64,000 nt of DNA from Streptomyces sp. NBC_01723 (lineage in GTDB: Bacteria > Actinomycetota > Actinomycetes > Streptomycetales > Streptomycetaceae). The stretch's first letter is position 1; each line of letters starts with the position of its first letter. Under the pieces are notes generated by a model. It searched no databases. It had not been told where the DNA came from and worked only from the letters and a program-made list of their open reading frames with translations. The stretch lies in assembly GCF_036246005.1 (NCBI RefSeq), contig NZ_CP109171.1, positions 1,600,001 through 1,664,000 on the forward strand, in the 5' to 3' direction. This document shows positions 52,038-60,676 of the stretch, piece after piece. Made by a program: the position numbers and the translations under genes.

Positions 52038-52097
52038 TACGTACAGCGTACGTAGTGCGCTATGGTCACCCCATGACTACTACGTACGCTGTACTTA
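52038..52097. promoter_or_regulatory. Double TetR operator flanking the exporter start codon
   Basis: Site 1, TACGTACAGCGTACGTA (52038-52054), is a perfect palindrome around AGC. Site 2, TACGTACGCTGTACTTA (52081-52097), is its inverted copy with one mismatch and lies inside codons 3-9 of the exporter gene. The two share the 16-mer ACTACGTACGCTGTAC on opposite strands. Confidence 0.8.
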
Positions 52098-53017
52098 GTG
52101 AGGGTCTGGAGAAACGCTTCGGCGAGGTGCGCGCGCTCCGCGGCCTGGATCTCGCGGTGGCCGAGGGCACCGTGTGCGGACTGCTCGGACCGAACGGGGC
52201 GGGCAAGACCACGGCGGTGCGGCTGCTGACGACACTGCTGCGGCCGGACGCGGGGTCGGCCCGGATCGCCGGGCACGACCTCGTCCGTGAAGCGGCCGCG
52301 GTGCGGCACCGGATCGGGGTCACCGGGCAGTACGCGTCGGTGGACGGGGACCTCACCGGGCGTCAGAACCTGCGGCTCTTCGCCCGCCTCCACCGGGTGC
52401 GGGACGCGGCGGCGCGGACCGGTGAGCTGCTGGACCGCTTCGGACTGACGGAGGCCGCCGACCGGCCCGCTTCCACCCTGTCCGGGGGCATGCGGCGCCG
52501 TCTCGACCTGGCGGCGAGTCTCGTCCGGCGGCCCGACGTGCTCTTCCTGGACGAGCCGACGACCGGCCTGGACCCGGCCGGCCGCAACGGGATCTGGGAG
52601 GCCGTGCGCGCCCTGAAGGAGGACGGCACGACCGTGCTGCTCACCACCCAGTACCTGGAGGAGGCCGACCGCCTCGCCGACGACATCGCCCTGGTCGACC
52701 GGGGCCGGGTCGCGCACACGGGGTCGCCGGCCGAACTCAAGGCGCTGGTGGGGGCGTACGCGGAGGCCGTCGTCGCCGACGCGGACGCCATGACGCGGGC
52801 GGCGGGCGTCCTGGACCGCCTCACGGGAACCGAACCGGCGCTGGACCACGACCGGCGCACGGTCGGCGCGGTCAGCACGGACCCGACGCTGACCCTGCCC
52901 CGCCTGGTGCGCGAACTCGACGCGGCCGGGGTGCCGCTGGTCGACGCGAGCCTCCGGCCGCCGACCCTCGACGACGTCTTCCTCCGCCTGACCGACAACA
53001 GGGAGCTGGTGGCATGA
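52073..53017 (+). CDS. DrrA-type ABC exporter ATPase
   Basis: A 314-residue ATPase of the daunorubicin-resistance type: Walker A LGPNGAGKTT, signature LSGGMRRRLDL, Walker B VLFLDEPTTGLDP, then a DUF4162-like C-terminus ending TLDDVFLRLTD. It drives export of a drug-like compound with the permease that follows. ATG 52073 (MTTTYAVLSEG); overlap of the operator with the first codons is notable. The stop overlaps the permease start (ATGA). Confidence 0.9.
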   Translation: MTTTYAVLSEGLEKRFGEVRALRGLDLAVAEGTVCGLLGPNGAGKTTAVRLLTTLLRPDAGSARIAGHDLVREAAAVRHRIGVTGQYASVDGDLTGRQNLRLFARLHRVRDAAARTGELLDRFGLTEAADRPASTLSGGMRRRLDLAASLVRRPDVLFLDEPTTGLDPAGRNGIWEAVRALKEDGTTVLLTTQYLEEADRLADDIALVDRGRVAHTGSPAELKALVGAYAEAVVADADAMTRAAGVLDRLTGTEPALDHDRRTVGAVSTDPTLTLPRLVRELDAAGVPLVDASLRPPTLDDVFLRLTDNRELVA

Positions 53018-53832
53018 GCACGGTGACGACAGGGCCGGGCCGGCCGGGCACGTACGGCCTGGTGCACGACGGATCGGCCATGCTGGGCCGCCAGTTGCGG
53101 CGGCTCCGGAACAACCCGGGCCTGCTGATCCTCACCCAGACGATGCCGATCACGATGCTGCTGTTCTTCGGCTACGTCTTCGGCAGCGCGCTGGCGATGC
53201 CGGGCGAGGAGTACCGCTCCTTCCTGCTGCCGGGCCTGCTGGTCGCGACGGCCGCGAACGGGATCATGACCGGCATGTTCCAGGCGGCCCAGGACACCCA
53301 CCGGGGGGTGACGGACCGCCTGCGCACCCTGCCGGTGAGCCGGGCCGCCGTACCGCTCGGGCAGTCGGTGGCGGACGTGCTCGTCACGGCGGCGGGGACG
53401 GTGCCGCTGTTGCTGGTGGGGCTCGCGGTGGGGTGGCGGATCGAGGGCGGCGCGGCGGGCGCGGCCGGCGCGGTGGGGCTGTTGCTGCTGTTCCGGTTCG
53501 CGACGACGTGGATCGGGATCTTCCTGGGGCTGCTCACCCGGAATGAGGAGGCCGCCGGTCAACTGGGCGGCGCGACCTTCATCCTGCCGTTGCTCTCCAA
53601 CGCGTACATCCCGACCGACGGGCTGCCCGGCTGGCTGCGCACGGTGGCCGAGTGGAATCCGATCAGCGCGGTGACGACGGCGCTGCGTGACCTGTTCGGC
53701 AACGCGCCCGTGCCGGAGGGGGCGGCGTGGCCGGTGGCGCATCCGGTGGCCGGATCGCTGGCCTGGTGCGGACTGCTGCTGGCGGTGTTCGTCCCGCTCG
53801 CCGTGCACCGGTACGCGCGCGGCGGGCGCTGA
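53014..53832 (+). CDS. DrrB-type ABC exporter permease
   Basis: A 272-residue ABC-2 permease with six helices. Features are LILTQTMPITMLLFFGYVFG, LLPGLLVATAANGIMTGMF, RLRTLPVSRAAVPLGQ and FILPLLSNAYIPTDGLPGWLRTVAEWNPI. It forms the membrane half of the exporter with the preceding ATPase and is translationally coupled to it. Followed by an 8-bp tandem repeat. Confidence 0.9.
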   Translation: MSTVTTGPGRPGTYGLVHDGSAMLGRQLRRLRNNPGLLILTQTMPITMLLFFGYVFGSALAMPGEEYRSFLLPGLLVATAANGIMTGMFQAAQDTHRGVTDRLRTLPVSRAAVPLGQSVADVLVTAAGTVPLLLVGLAVGWRIEGGAAGAAGAVGLLLLFRFATTWIGIFLGLLTRNEEAAGQLGGATFILPLLSNAYIPTDGLPGWLRTVAEWNPISAVTTALRDLFGNAPVPEGAAWPVAHPVAGSLAWCGLLLAVFVPLAVHRYARGGR

Positions 53833-53892
53833 GCGCGCGGGTGGGCGCCACCGCCGGGCGGAAGAGGGCGGGCCGAGGGCCGGGGACCTGAC

Positions 53893-53980
53893 GGGTCTAC
53901 GGGTCTGCGGGTCTGCGGGTCTGCGGGTCTGCGGGTCTGCGGGTCTGCGGGTCTGCGGGTCTACGGGTCTACGGGTCAGG
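53893..53980. repeat. 8-bp tandem repeat (GGGTCTGC)n
   Basis: Ten full units and a partial eleventh in the 262-bp gap after the exporter operon. Unit 1 and units 9-10 read GGGTCTAC; units 2-8 are identical GGGTCTGC. Such arrays expand or contract by strand slippage. No gene is read through it. Confidence 0.95.
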
Positions 53981-54094
53981 CGTACGGGAAACACCCGCGC
54001 TCGGGGACACACCGGGGCGCCGCTTCGTGCCGTGGGGACGACGGACGAGTGCGCGGCGCCGCGCCGGGGCGGTGTGACCTCCGGAGCGCGGGCC

Positions 54095-54364
54095 TCAGTT
54101 GCCGCCGAACAGCGAGCGGCGCAGTCGGCGCAGTGGCGCGAACAGCGAGACCCGGCGCACCCTGGCGCCCCTGCTGCTGCGCTTGTGCGCGGGCTCACGC
54201 GCGGTCAGCTCACGCATCAGCGACGTCGCCTCCACGGTCTCCCGCTGTGGGAGGGCAGGCCCTCCGAGCACCGCGAGATGCCGGTCGAGACGCGAGCTGC
54301 TCGCGCTGCTCTTGCAGGTGATCGCAGGCACCCTTGCCCTGCTGCGCACCGTTATCTGTTCCAT
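54095..54364 (-). CDS. Small basic protein, conserved hypothetical
   Basis: An 89-residue Arg-rich protein (MEQITVRSRARVPAITCKSS...) ending APLRRLRRSLFGGN. No domain recognised. The ATG at 54364 is preferred; the reading frame runs on upstream to 54520 but without a credible start context. Moderate coding appearance. It lies between the exporter repeat and the anti-sigma gene on the same strand as the latter. Confidence 0.5.
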   Translation of the reverse strand: MEQITVRSRARVPAITCKSSASSSRLDRHLAVLGGPALPQRETVEATSLMRELTAREPAHKRSSRGARVRRVSLFAPLRRLRRSLFGGN

Positions 54365-54479
54365 GTCACTCCCCACCCGTACGAGTCCACCCGGCCCGGG
54401 CAGGGTAACCCTATCGCCCCGGTACGGGATGCGTGTATCGCGGTCACAGGATTCACCTTCCCCGTAAGGGGGTTGACGA

Positions 54480-55292
54480 TTACTCTCCGAATCCGACAGA
54501 TTCCAGGGTGAGTTGGACAACGGGGCTGCTCGTCGGCCGGACCGATCCCCCTCCGGGCTCGACGGTCACCGCGAGTGATGTCGCGGACCGGTTCAGGCCG
54601 GACGCGATCAGGGGCGTGTCGCCGTCCAGAAGCCCGAGGGAGCGCGGCCCGGCGCCGGGGCGCATGAGCCACAGCTGGTGCACGCGGTCGCCCGACGGCT
54701 CGCCGTATCCGCTCAGGGTGACCACCGCGCGCCCCTCGGCGGCGGAGGCGACCACTCCGATGCCGCGGCCGCGGTCGTCCGTGTCGCTCGTCGCGCGGGC
54801 GTCCGGAGCCGCGAGAACGTGGGCGATCTCACGTTCCCGGTCTCGCGCCGTGTCCAACTCGTCCCGGGTCCGGTCTGCCTGCACGGCGAAGAGCGAGGCG
54901 ACCACGAGCGCCGCGGCGGCCGTCACCGTGGCGAACGGCACCAGCAGGGGACGCGGCCGGACCGCGCGGGACCGTTCCGGCCTCCGGCCGCCCTGCCACA
55001 CATGGGCGGGCAGCCGGGGCGCGGGGCCGAGTCCGGCCGCGGGCTCCTGCGGAGTGGTGCGGACGGCGGCCAGGACCCGTTCGCGCAGGGCGGCCGGTGC
55101 CGGGGCGGCCGTGGACCAGGCCAGCCGGACGGCGTCCTCGGACAGGGCCCGCACCTCGGCGACGCAGTGGTCGCACCCTTCCAAGTGCCGTTCGAAACGG
55201 ACCCGTTCGGCGCCCTCCAGGGCGTCCAGGGCGTAGGGGGCGGCGAGGGAGTGCAGGTCGCCGCGGCGGGACAGCCGGCCCAGGATGCTCAT
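54480..55292 (-). CDS. Anti-sigma factor, RskA type
   Basis: A 270-residue single-pass membrane protein. The N-terminal zinc anti-sigma motif H36-x3-C40-x2-C43 (RHLEGCDHC) holds the sigma factor; a membrane helix (VPFATVTAAAALVVASLFAV, about 115-135) and an extracytoplasmic RskA domain (VTLSGYGEPSGDRVHQLWLMRPG) follow. Release probably requires regulated proteolysis after an outside signal. The start overlaps the sigma gene stop (ATGA). Confidence 0.9.
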   Translation of the reverse strand: MSILGRLSRRGDLHSLAAPYALDALEGAERVRFERHLEGCDHCVAEVRALSEDAVRLAWSTAAPAPAALRERVLAAVRTTPQEPAAGLGPAPRLPAHVWQGGRRPERSRAVRPRPLLVPFATVTAAAALVVASLFAVQADRTRDELDTARDREREIAHVLAAPDARATSDTDDRGRGIGVVASAAEGRAVVTLSGYGEPSGDRVHQLWLMRPGAGPRSLGLLDGDTPLIASGLNRSATSLAVTVEPGGGSVRPTSSPVVQLTLESVGFGE

Positions 55293-55831
55293 GCGGTACC
55301 TCCGAGGCAGTCGCGCAGGCGGCCCAGTCCGTCCCGCATCCGCGTCTTCACCGTGCCCAGCGGCAGGGAGAGGCGTTCGGCCACCTCCCGGTAGGTGTAG
55401 CCGTCGTAGTAGGCGAGGGTGACCGACTGGCGTTGCAGGGCGGTCAGCCGGTCCAGGCAGCGGCGCACCCACTCGCGTTCGAGACCCGCCTCGACCTCCT
55501 CGGAGACCTGGTCGAAGGCGGGGTGGTGGGCGCGCCGGGCCTCGCGCCGCTCACGTTCGCCGGCCGCGCGGGCGCTGCGCACCCGGTCGACCGCGCGGCG
55601 GTGGGCCACGGTGAGGATCCACGACAGGGCGCTGCCGCGGCGCGGGTCGAACCGCGCCGCGGACCGCCAGAGTTCGAGCAGCACCTCCTGCGCCACCTCC
55701 TCCGACTGCGCGGGGTCGCGCACCACCCGCCGTACGAGTCCGAAGACGGGGCCCGAGACCAGCCCGTACAGCTCCTCGAAGGCCTTCTGGTCGCCGTCCG
55801 CCACGAGCGTCAGCAGCTCGTCCGCCTCCAC
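55289..55831 (-). CDS. ECF sigma factor, SigK-like
   Basis: A 180-residue sigma factor with region 2 (AFEELYGLVSGPVFGLVRRVVRDPAQSEEVAQEV) and region 4 (TLAYYDGYTYREVAERLSLPLGTVKTRMRDGLGRLR). With a RskA anti-sigma factor it forms a SigK/RskA-type signalling pair. GTG 55831 has GAGAGGGGG upstream; GTG 55888 or the ATG-equivalent at 55975 would lengthen it. It diverges from the DUF4331 gene, the likely target. Confidence 0.9.
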   Translation of the reverse strand: MEADELLTLVADGDQKAFEELYGLVSGPVFGLVRRVVRDPAQSEEVAQEVLLELWRSAARFDPRRGSALSWILTVAHRRAVDRVRSARAAGERERREARRAHHPAFDQVSEEVEAGLEREWVRRCLDRLTALQRQSVTLAYYDGYTYREVAERLSLPLGTVKTRMRDGLGRLRDCLGGTA

Positions 55832-56046
55832 CCCGTCCCCCTCTCCGCGGGCCGCTCCCGGCCCGTCAGCGTCAGCGAGGGCGCACACGGCGGCACGCCC
55901 TTCGCAGGGGTTACGGATCCGCGGGCCGAAATCGCCAGTCGGCCGGGGACGGAATCGGATGTGGGGCCGCACCAATCCGGCCCCGGGGGTGCTCCGAATG
56001 CCGGTGCGTCAGGTAACTCGGCACTCGGGCACAGAGGACGGACCGC

Positions 56047-57579
56047 ATGACACCTTTCTCCGGTATCTCCGGAAGCGACACGGGTCGACGGCGCTTGGCC
56101 ACGCTGGTCTGCGGCGCGCTGGCCGCCGGGGGGCTCACCGCGGCCGGCGTGACCGCGCTGGAACCGCCGGCGGCGTCCGCCTCCAGCCACCGGGAGGCCC
56201 CGTTGACATCGGGGACCCCTCAGTACGACAACACGGATCTCTACGCCTTCGTGAGCCCGGACCGGCCGGACACCACGACGCTCGTCGCGAACTGGATCCC
56301 GTTCGAGGAACCGGCCGGCGGACCGAACTTCTTCACCTTCGCCGAGGACGCCCAGTACGACCTGCACGTCGACAACGACGGCGACGCGCTCGGCGACCTG
56401 CTGTTCCGGTACACGTTCACCACGCACACGAAGAACGACAAGTCGTTCCTCTACAACACGGGCACCGTCACGAGCCTCGACGACCCGGACCTCAACATCA
56501 CGCAGACCTACGACATCGAGCTGATCAAACTGCACGGCGGGAAGGAGTCGTCCCGGACGACGATCGCGCACGACGTGCCGGTGGCGCCGTCGAACGTCGG
56601 CAAGGCGTCGATGCCGGACTACGGCGCCCTGCGCGACCAGGCCGTCCACGAACTGGACGACGGGACGAAGACGTTCGCCGGTCAGGCCGACGACCCCTTC
56701 TTCCTGGACCTGCGGGTCTTCGACCTGCTGTACGGCGGGAACCTGTCGGAGGTCGGCAACGACACCCTCAAGGGCTACAACGTCAACTCGATCGCCCTCC
56801 AGGTCCCGACCGACATGATCGTGGAGTCGGCGGAGCAGCCGGTGGTCGGCATCTGGTCGACGACCCGGCGCGAGAACGCCCAGGGCGAGTTCACGCAGGT
56901 GTCCCGGCTCGGGAACCCCCTGGTGAACGAGGTGGTCAATCCGCTGAAGGACAAGGACACCTTCAACGCGTCCGCGCCCGCGGACGACGCGCAGTTCCTC
57001 CAGAACGTCACCAACCCCGAACTGCCGAAGCTCATCGAGGCGATCTACGACATCAAGGCACCGGCCGAGCCCCGCGACGACCTCGTGAACGTTTTCCTCA
57101 AGGGCGTGCCGGACCTCAACCAGCCGCCCCACGTCACGCCCTCGGAGCAACTGCGCCTCAACACCTCGGTCGAACCGGCCGCCGACCCCAAGCGCCTCGG
57201 TGTCCTCGACGGCGACAACGCGGGCTTCCCCAACGGACGCCGGCTGACCGACGACGTGATCGACGCCGCGCTCCAGGTCGTCGAGGGCGAGCTGGTGGGT
57301 GCCGCGAACGACCTGGGCGACGCGGTCGACGCCAACGACAAGGAGTTCGGGGCCGCCTTCCCGTACGTGGCGAACCCGACGGAAGGTTCGCGCGGTCCGC
57401 TCGCCGACGGCACGGGCGGCGGCAACGACGTGCGCAACCAGCTCGGTGACGCGCTGCGCCCGGCGGACTCCGGCGACACGACCCTCATCGCCGCCTCGGC
57501 GGGGGCCGGTGCCGTCGGCATCCTGCTGATCGGCGGCGCGGTGGCGTGGTGGCGCCGCATGCGCGGCCGGGCGTACTGA
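56047..57579 (+). CDS. DUF4331 surface protein
   Basis: A 510-residue exported protein: signal peptide (about 1-40, ending ASA), then a DUF4331 domain (SSHREAPLTSGTPQYDNTDLYAF, NFFTFAEDAQYDLHVDNDGD, VFDLLYGG, FPNGRRLTDDVIDAALQ) and a C-terminal helix with basic residues (GILLIGGAVAWWRRMRGRAY), probably a membrane anchor. DUF4331 often follows ECF sigma factors and TPR proteins; molecular function is unknown. The gene is divergent from the sigma factor and precedes the TPR gene by 55 bp. Confidence 0.88.
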   Translation: MTPFSGISGSDTGRRRLATLVCGALAAGGLTAAGVTALEPPAASASSHREAPLTSGTPQYDNTDLYAFVSPDRPDTTTLVANWIPFEEPAGGPNFFTFAEDAQYDLHVDNDGDALGDLLFRYTFTTHTKNDKSFLYNTGTVTSLDDPDLNITQTYDIELIKLHGGKESSRTTIAHDVPVAPSNVGKASMPDYGALRDQAVHELDDGTKTFAGQADDPFFLDLRVFDLLYGGNLSEVGNDTLKGYNVNSIALQVPTDMIVESAEQPVVGIWSTTRRENAQGEFTQVSRLGNPLVNEVVNPLKDKDTFNASAPADDAQFLQNVTNPELPKLIEAIYDIKAPAEPRDDLVNVFLKGVPDLNQPPHVTPSEQLRLNTSVEPAADPKRLGVLDGDNAGFPNGRRLTDDVIDAALQVVEGELVGAANDLGDAVDANDKEFGAAFPYVANPTEGSRGPLADGTGGGNDVRNQLGDALRPADSGDTTLIAASAGAGAVGILLIGGAVAWWRRMRGRAY

Positions 57580-57634
57580 CCGGCCGCACCGCTGCTCGCA
57601 CCCTTCACGCAGACCGCCCGACCTGAGGAGAGGC

Positions 57635-59128
57635 ATGTCCTCGCACGGCAACGACAACGAGGCACGGAGCGAGCCACCCGGCCCGGCCGCCACCACCCCA
57701 CGCCCACCCGACACCGATACGGCTCGCGGCCCCGGTGACGCACCGCCCGGTGCCGCAAGGGGCGCGGCGCGGATCGTCGCCGTGCGGCGGTTCGCGGCGG
57801 CGGCGCGCAGGTGGCGGGGGCTCCAGGTCACCGGGTGCGCCGTCCTGCTGGCCGTGGCGCTCAGCGCCGGGGCCGTCGCGGTCGGCGGCGCCCGGGAGGG
57901 GGCCGGCGCCGTGCCGGGCGGCGCACCCGCGGGCCGGCCGGGAGCGGTTGGGGACGCCGGGCCCGGCGTGGGGATTCCCGCGCTGGAGGCCCGGCTCCGG
58001 GCCCAGCCCCGCGACTTCGAGGGCTGGGCGGCCCTCGGGCTGGCCCACGTCGAGCTGGCCCGCACCGACGGCGACCCCTCCCGCTACCCGCGGGCCGAGC
58101 GGGCACTGAAGCGGTCCCTGGAGCTGAAGCCGGGCAACGACCAGGCGCTGTCGGGGCGCGCCGCTCTCGCCGCCGCCCGGCACGACTTCGCCACGGCGCT
58201 GGCGTACGCCGACCGCGCGCTGGCGGCTAACCCCTACAACGAGCGGGCCCTGTGCTCCCGTGTCGACGCCCTCGTCGAACTGGGCCGTTACGACGACGCG
58301 GCCCGGGCCGCCGACACCGCCGACACCCGGCGCCCCGGCGTCCCCGTCTTCACCCGGTACGCGTACGTCCGCGAGCTGCGCGGCGAGACGGACACCGCGC
58401 GGAAGGTGCTGGAGCGGGCGCTCGCCGTCGCCTCCTCCCCCGCCGACGTGGCCTACGTCGCCACGCAGTTGGGCCACCTCGCCCGCAGGCAGGGCGATCA
58501 GTCGGCCGCCCTGCGCCACTACGCCCGCGCCCTCGCCGCCGACGACACGTACCTGCCCGCCCTGGAGGGCCGGGCCAGGGCCAGGGCCGCGAGCGGTGAC
58601 CGGAACGGTGCGGTCGGGGACCTGGAGCGCGTGGTCGACCGCGCCCCGCTGCCCGGTCCGCTCGTCGCGCTCGGCGAGCTGTACGAGGTGCGCGGCGAGC
58701 CGGCGAAGGCGCGCGAGCAGTACGCCCTCGTCGACGCGTGGACGGCGCTCGCCCGGGCCGGCGGTGTCGAAGCCGACCTGGACACCGCCCTCGCCGCCGC
58801 CGACCACGGCGACCGGAAGGCCGCCCTGCGCGCGGCCCGCGCCGAGTGGGACCGCCGCCGCACCGTGCACACGGCCAACGCCGTGGCCTGGGCGCTGCAC
58901 GTCAACGGCCTCGACCGGGAGGCACTGCCGTACGCCCGTCGGGCCGTCGCCACGGGGTACCGCGACGCCACGTTCCTCTACCACTTGGGCGTGATCGAGC
59001 GCGCGGTGGGACGGCACGCGGACGCGCGCCGCCACCTCTCGGCGGCGCTCCGCCTCGACCCGGGCTTCTCGCCGCTCGGCGCCCGCGAGGCGCGCGGGGC
59101 GCTGAAGGAACTGGAGGCGGACCGGTGA
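57635..59128 (+). CDS. TPR-repeat protein
   Basis: A 497-residue protein. A single membrane helix (GCAVLLAVALSAGAVAVGG, about 67-85) follows a polar N-terminus; the remainder is tetratricopeptide repeats (EGWAALGLAHVELARTDGD, NDQALSGRAALAAARHDFATALAYADRAL, ALRHYARALAADDTYLPALEGRA). It probably scaffolds the DUF4331 protein and permease. The stop overlaps the GTG of the next gene (59125), so they are co-translated. Confidence 0.88.
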   Translation: MSSHGNDNEARSEPPGPAATTPRPPDTDTARGPGDAPPGAARGAARIVAVRRFAAAARRWRGLQVTGCAVLLAVALSAGAVAVGGAREGAGAVPGGAPAGRPGAVGDAGPGVGIPALEARLRAQPRDFEGWAALGLAHVELARTDGDPSRYPRAERALKRSLELKPGNDQALSGRAALAAARHDFATALAYADRALAANPYNERALCSRVDALVELGRYDDAARAADTADTRRPGVPVFTRYAYVRELRGETDTARKVLERALAVASSPADVAYVATQLGHLARRQGDQSAALRHYARALAADDTYLPALEGRARARAASGDRNGAVGDLERVVDRAPLPGPLVALGELYEVRGEPAKAREQYALVDAWTALARAGGVEADLDTALAAADHGDRKAALRAARAEWDRRRTVHTANAVAWALHVNGLDREALPYARRAVATGYRDATFLYHLGVIERAVGRHADARRHLSAALRLDPGFSPLGAREARGALKELEADR

Positions 59129-60597
59129 CGCCCCGGGGTCTCCTCGCGCGCGGCGCCGCCGCCCTCACCGCCGCGTGCGCCCTGGTCCTCCTCGCCCCGG
59201 CGGGCGTGAGCGCGCATCCGCTCGGCAACTTCACCGTCAACCGCTACGACGGTCTGATCGCCGCCCCCGGTCGACTGAGCGTCGACCACGTCGAGGACCT
59301 CGCGGAGATCCCGGCGACCCAGGCGGGCCCCGACGTCGAGCGGCTCGGTCCGGCCGAGTGGGCCCGGCGGCGCTGCGAGCGGGCGGCGCTCGACAGCCGC
59401 CTCACCGTGGACGGCCGCGGCGTCGCCCTCACCGCCCGGCACAGCGGCGTGCGCGTGCGGCCGGGGCAGGCCGGGCTCGACACCCTGCGGCTGGAGTGCC
59501 GGTTCACGGCACCGCTGCCCGACTCCGGTCCGGTGAGCGTCGGCTTCCGTGCGGCCGGCGCCTCGGCGGGCCCCGGCTGGCGGGAGATCACCGCGCGCGG
59601 CGACCGCACGACGCTCACCGCGTCGGACGTGCCGGAGGAGTCGGCCTCACGTGAACTGACCCGCTATCCGCAGGAGTCACTGTCGTCCCCGGCCGACACG
59701 GCGAGCGCGTCGCTGCGGGTCCGGCCCGGCGGCCCCGCCCTGGACCGGGACCGGCAGGACGCCCCCGCCGCCTCCGTCCTGCCCCGCGGCGCGGACCGCT
59801 GGACCCGCGCGCTGGACTCCCTGGTCGCCCGCCGCCACCTCACCCTCGGCTTCGCCGCCCTCGCCCTGGTCGTCGCGGTCGCCCTCGGCGCGGGGCACGC
59901 GCTCGCACCGGGCCACGGCAAGACCCTGATGGCGGCGACGGCGGCCGCCCGGGGCGGCGGGGCCCGGCTGAAGGACGTCCTCCCGATGGCGGCCTCGGTG
60001 ACGGTCACCCACACCCTGGGCGTGGTCGCCCTCGGCGTCCTGGTCACCGCGGGTTCGGCGGCCACGCCGTCGGTCGTCGCGTGGCTCGGTGTCGCCGGCG
60101 GCGCCCTGGTCACGCTGGCGGGCGCGAGCCTCGTACGCCGCGCACTGCGCAACCGGGCGCACGGCCGTACGCACGCGCACCATCACGACCACGGACACAG
60201 CCACGACCACCCCCACGAACACGGCCCGCACACCCACACCCACCCCGTCTCCCCCACCCTGCGCGGCACGATCCTCCTGGGCTTCGCGGGCGGGCTCGTG
60301 CCCAGTCCGTCCGCCGTGGTGGTGCTCGTGGGCGCCGCGGCCGTCGGCCACGCCTGGTTCGGACTGCTGCTCGTGGTCGCGTACGGCCTCGGGCTCGCCC
60401 TCACCCTCACCGCCGCCGGGGTCGCGGTCGTCCGGCTCGGCGGCGGCGTGAGTCGGCTGCTGACGCGGCGCCCGCGGTGGACGTCCGGCCCGCTGGCGGG
60501 CATGGTGCGCCGGGCCACCCCGCTCGGATCGGCGTGCGTGGTGGTGCTCCTCGGGGCCGGATTGGTGTTCAGGGGGGCGGCATCCGCACTCGGCTGA
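59125..60597 (+). CDS. Nickel/cobalt-type permease with His-rich loop
   Basis: A 490-residue membrane protein. A signal-type helix is followed by an extracytoplasmic region of about 200 residues (AHPLGNFTVNRYDGL, the HupE/UreJ-type start), then at least six helices with GAGHALAPGHGKTLMAA and FAGGLVPSPSAVVVLV. A loop at about residues 346-373 contains 12 or more histidines (HHHDHGHSHDHPHEHG), a metal-binding feature of NiCoT/RcnA transporters. It probably moves a divalent metal. GTG 59125 overlaps the TPR stop. Confidence 0.82.
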   Translation: MTPRGLLARGAAALTAACALVLLAPAGVSAHPLGNFTVNRYDGLIAAPGRLSVDHVEDLAEIPATQAGPDVERLGPAEWARRRCERAALDSRLTVDGRGVALTARHSGVRVRPGQAGLDTLRLECRFTAPLPDSGPVSVGFRAAGASAGPGWREITARGDRTTLTASDVPEESASRELTRYPQESLSSPADTASASLRVRPGGPALDRDRQDAPAASVLPRGADRWTRALDSLVARRHLTLGFAALALVVAVALGAGHALAPGHGKTLMAATAAARGGGARLKDVLPMAASVTVTHTLGVVALGVLVTAGSAATPSVVAWLGVAGGALVTLAGASLVRRALRNRAHGRTHAHHHDHGHSHDHPHEHGPHTHTHPVSPTLRGTILLGFAGGLVPSPSAVVVLVGAAAVGHAWFGLLLVVAYGLGLALTLTAAGVAVVRLGGGVSRLLTRRPRWTSGPLAGMVRRATPLGSACVVVLLGAGLVFRGAASALG

Positions 60598-60676
60598 GCT
60601 ACTTTGGGAGGAACGCGGCGGACAGCCGGGCCCGTTCCCGGACCGTGTCCGCGCGAGACGTCTGTAGGGGGCGCCG

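Noticed and set aside
53893..53980. CRISPR array
   Set aside because: Units of 8 bp are contiguous with no spacers.
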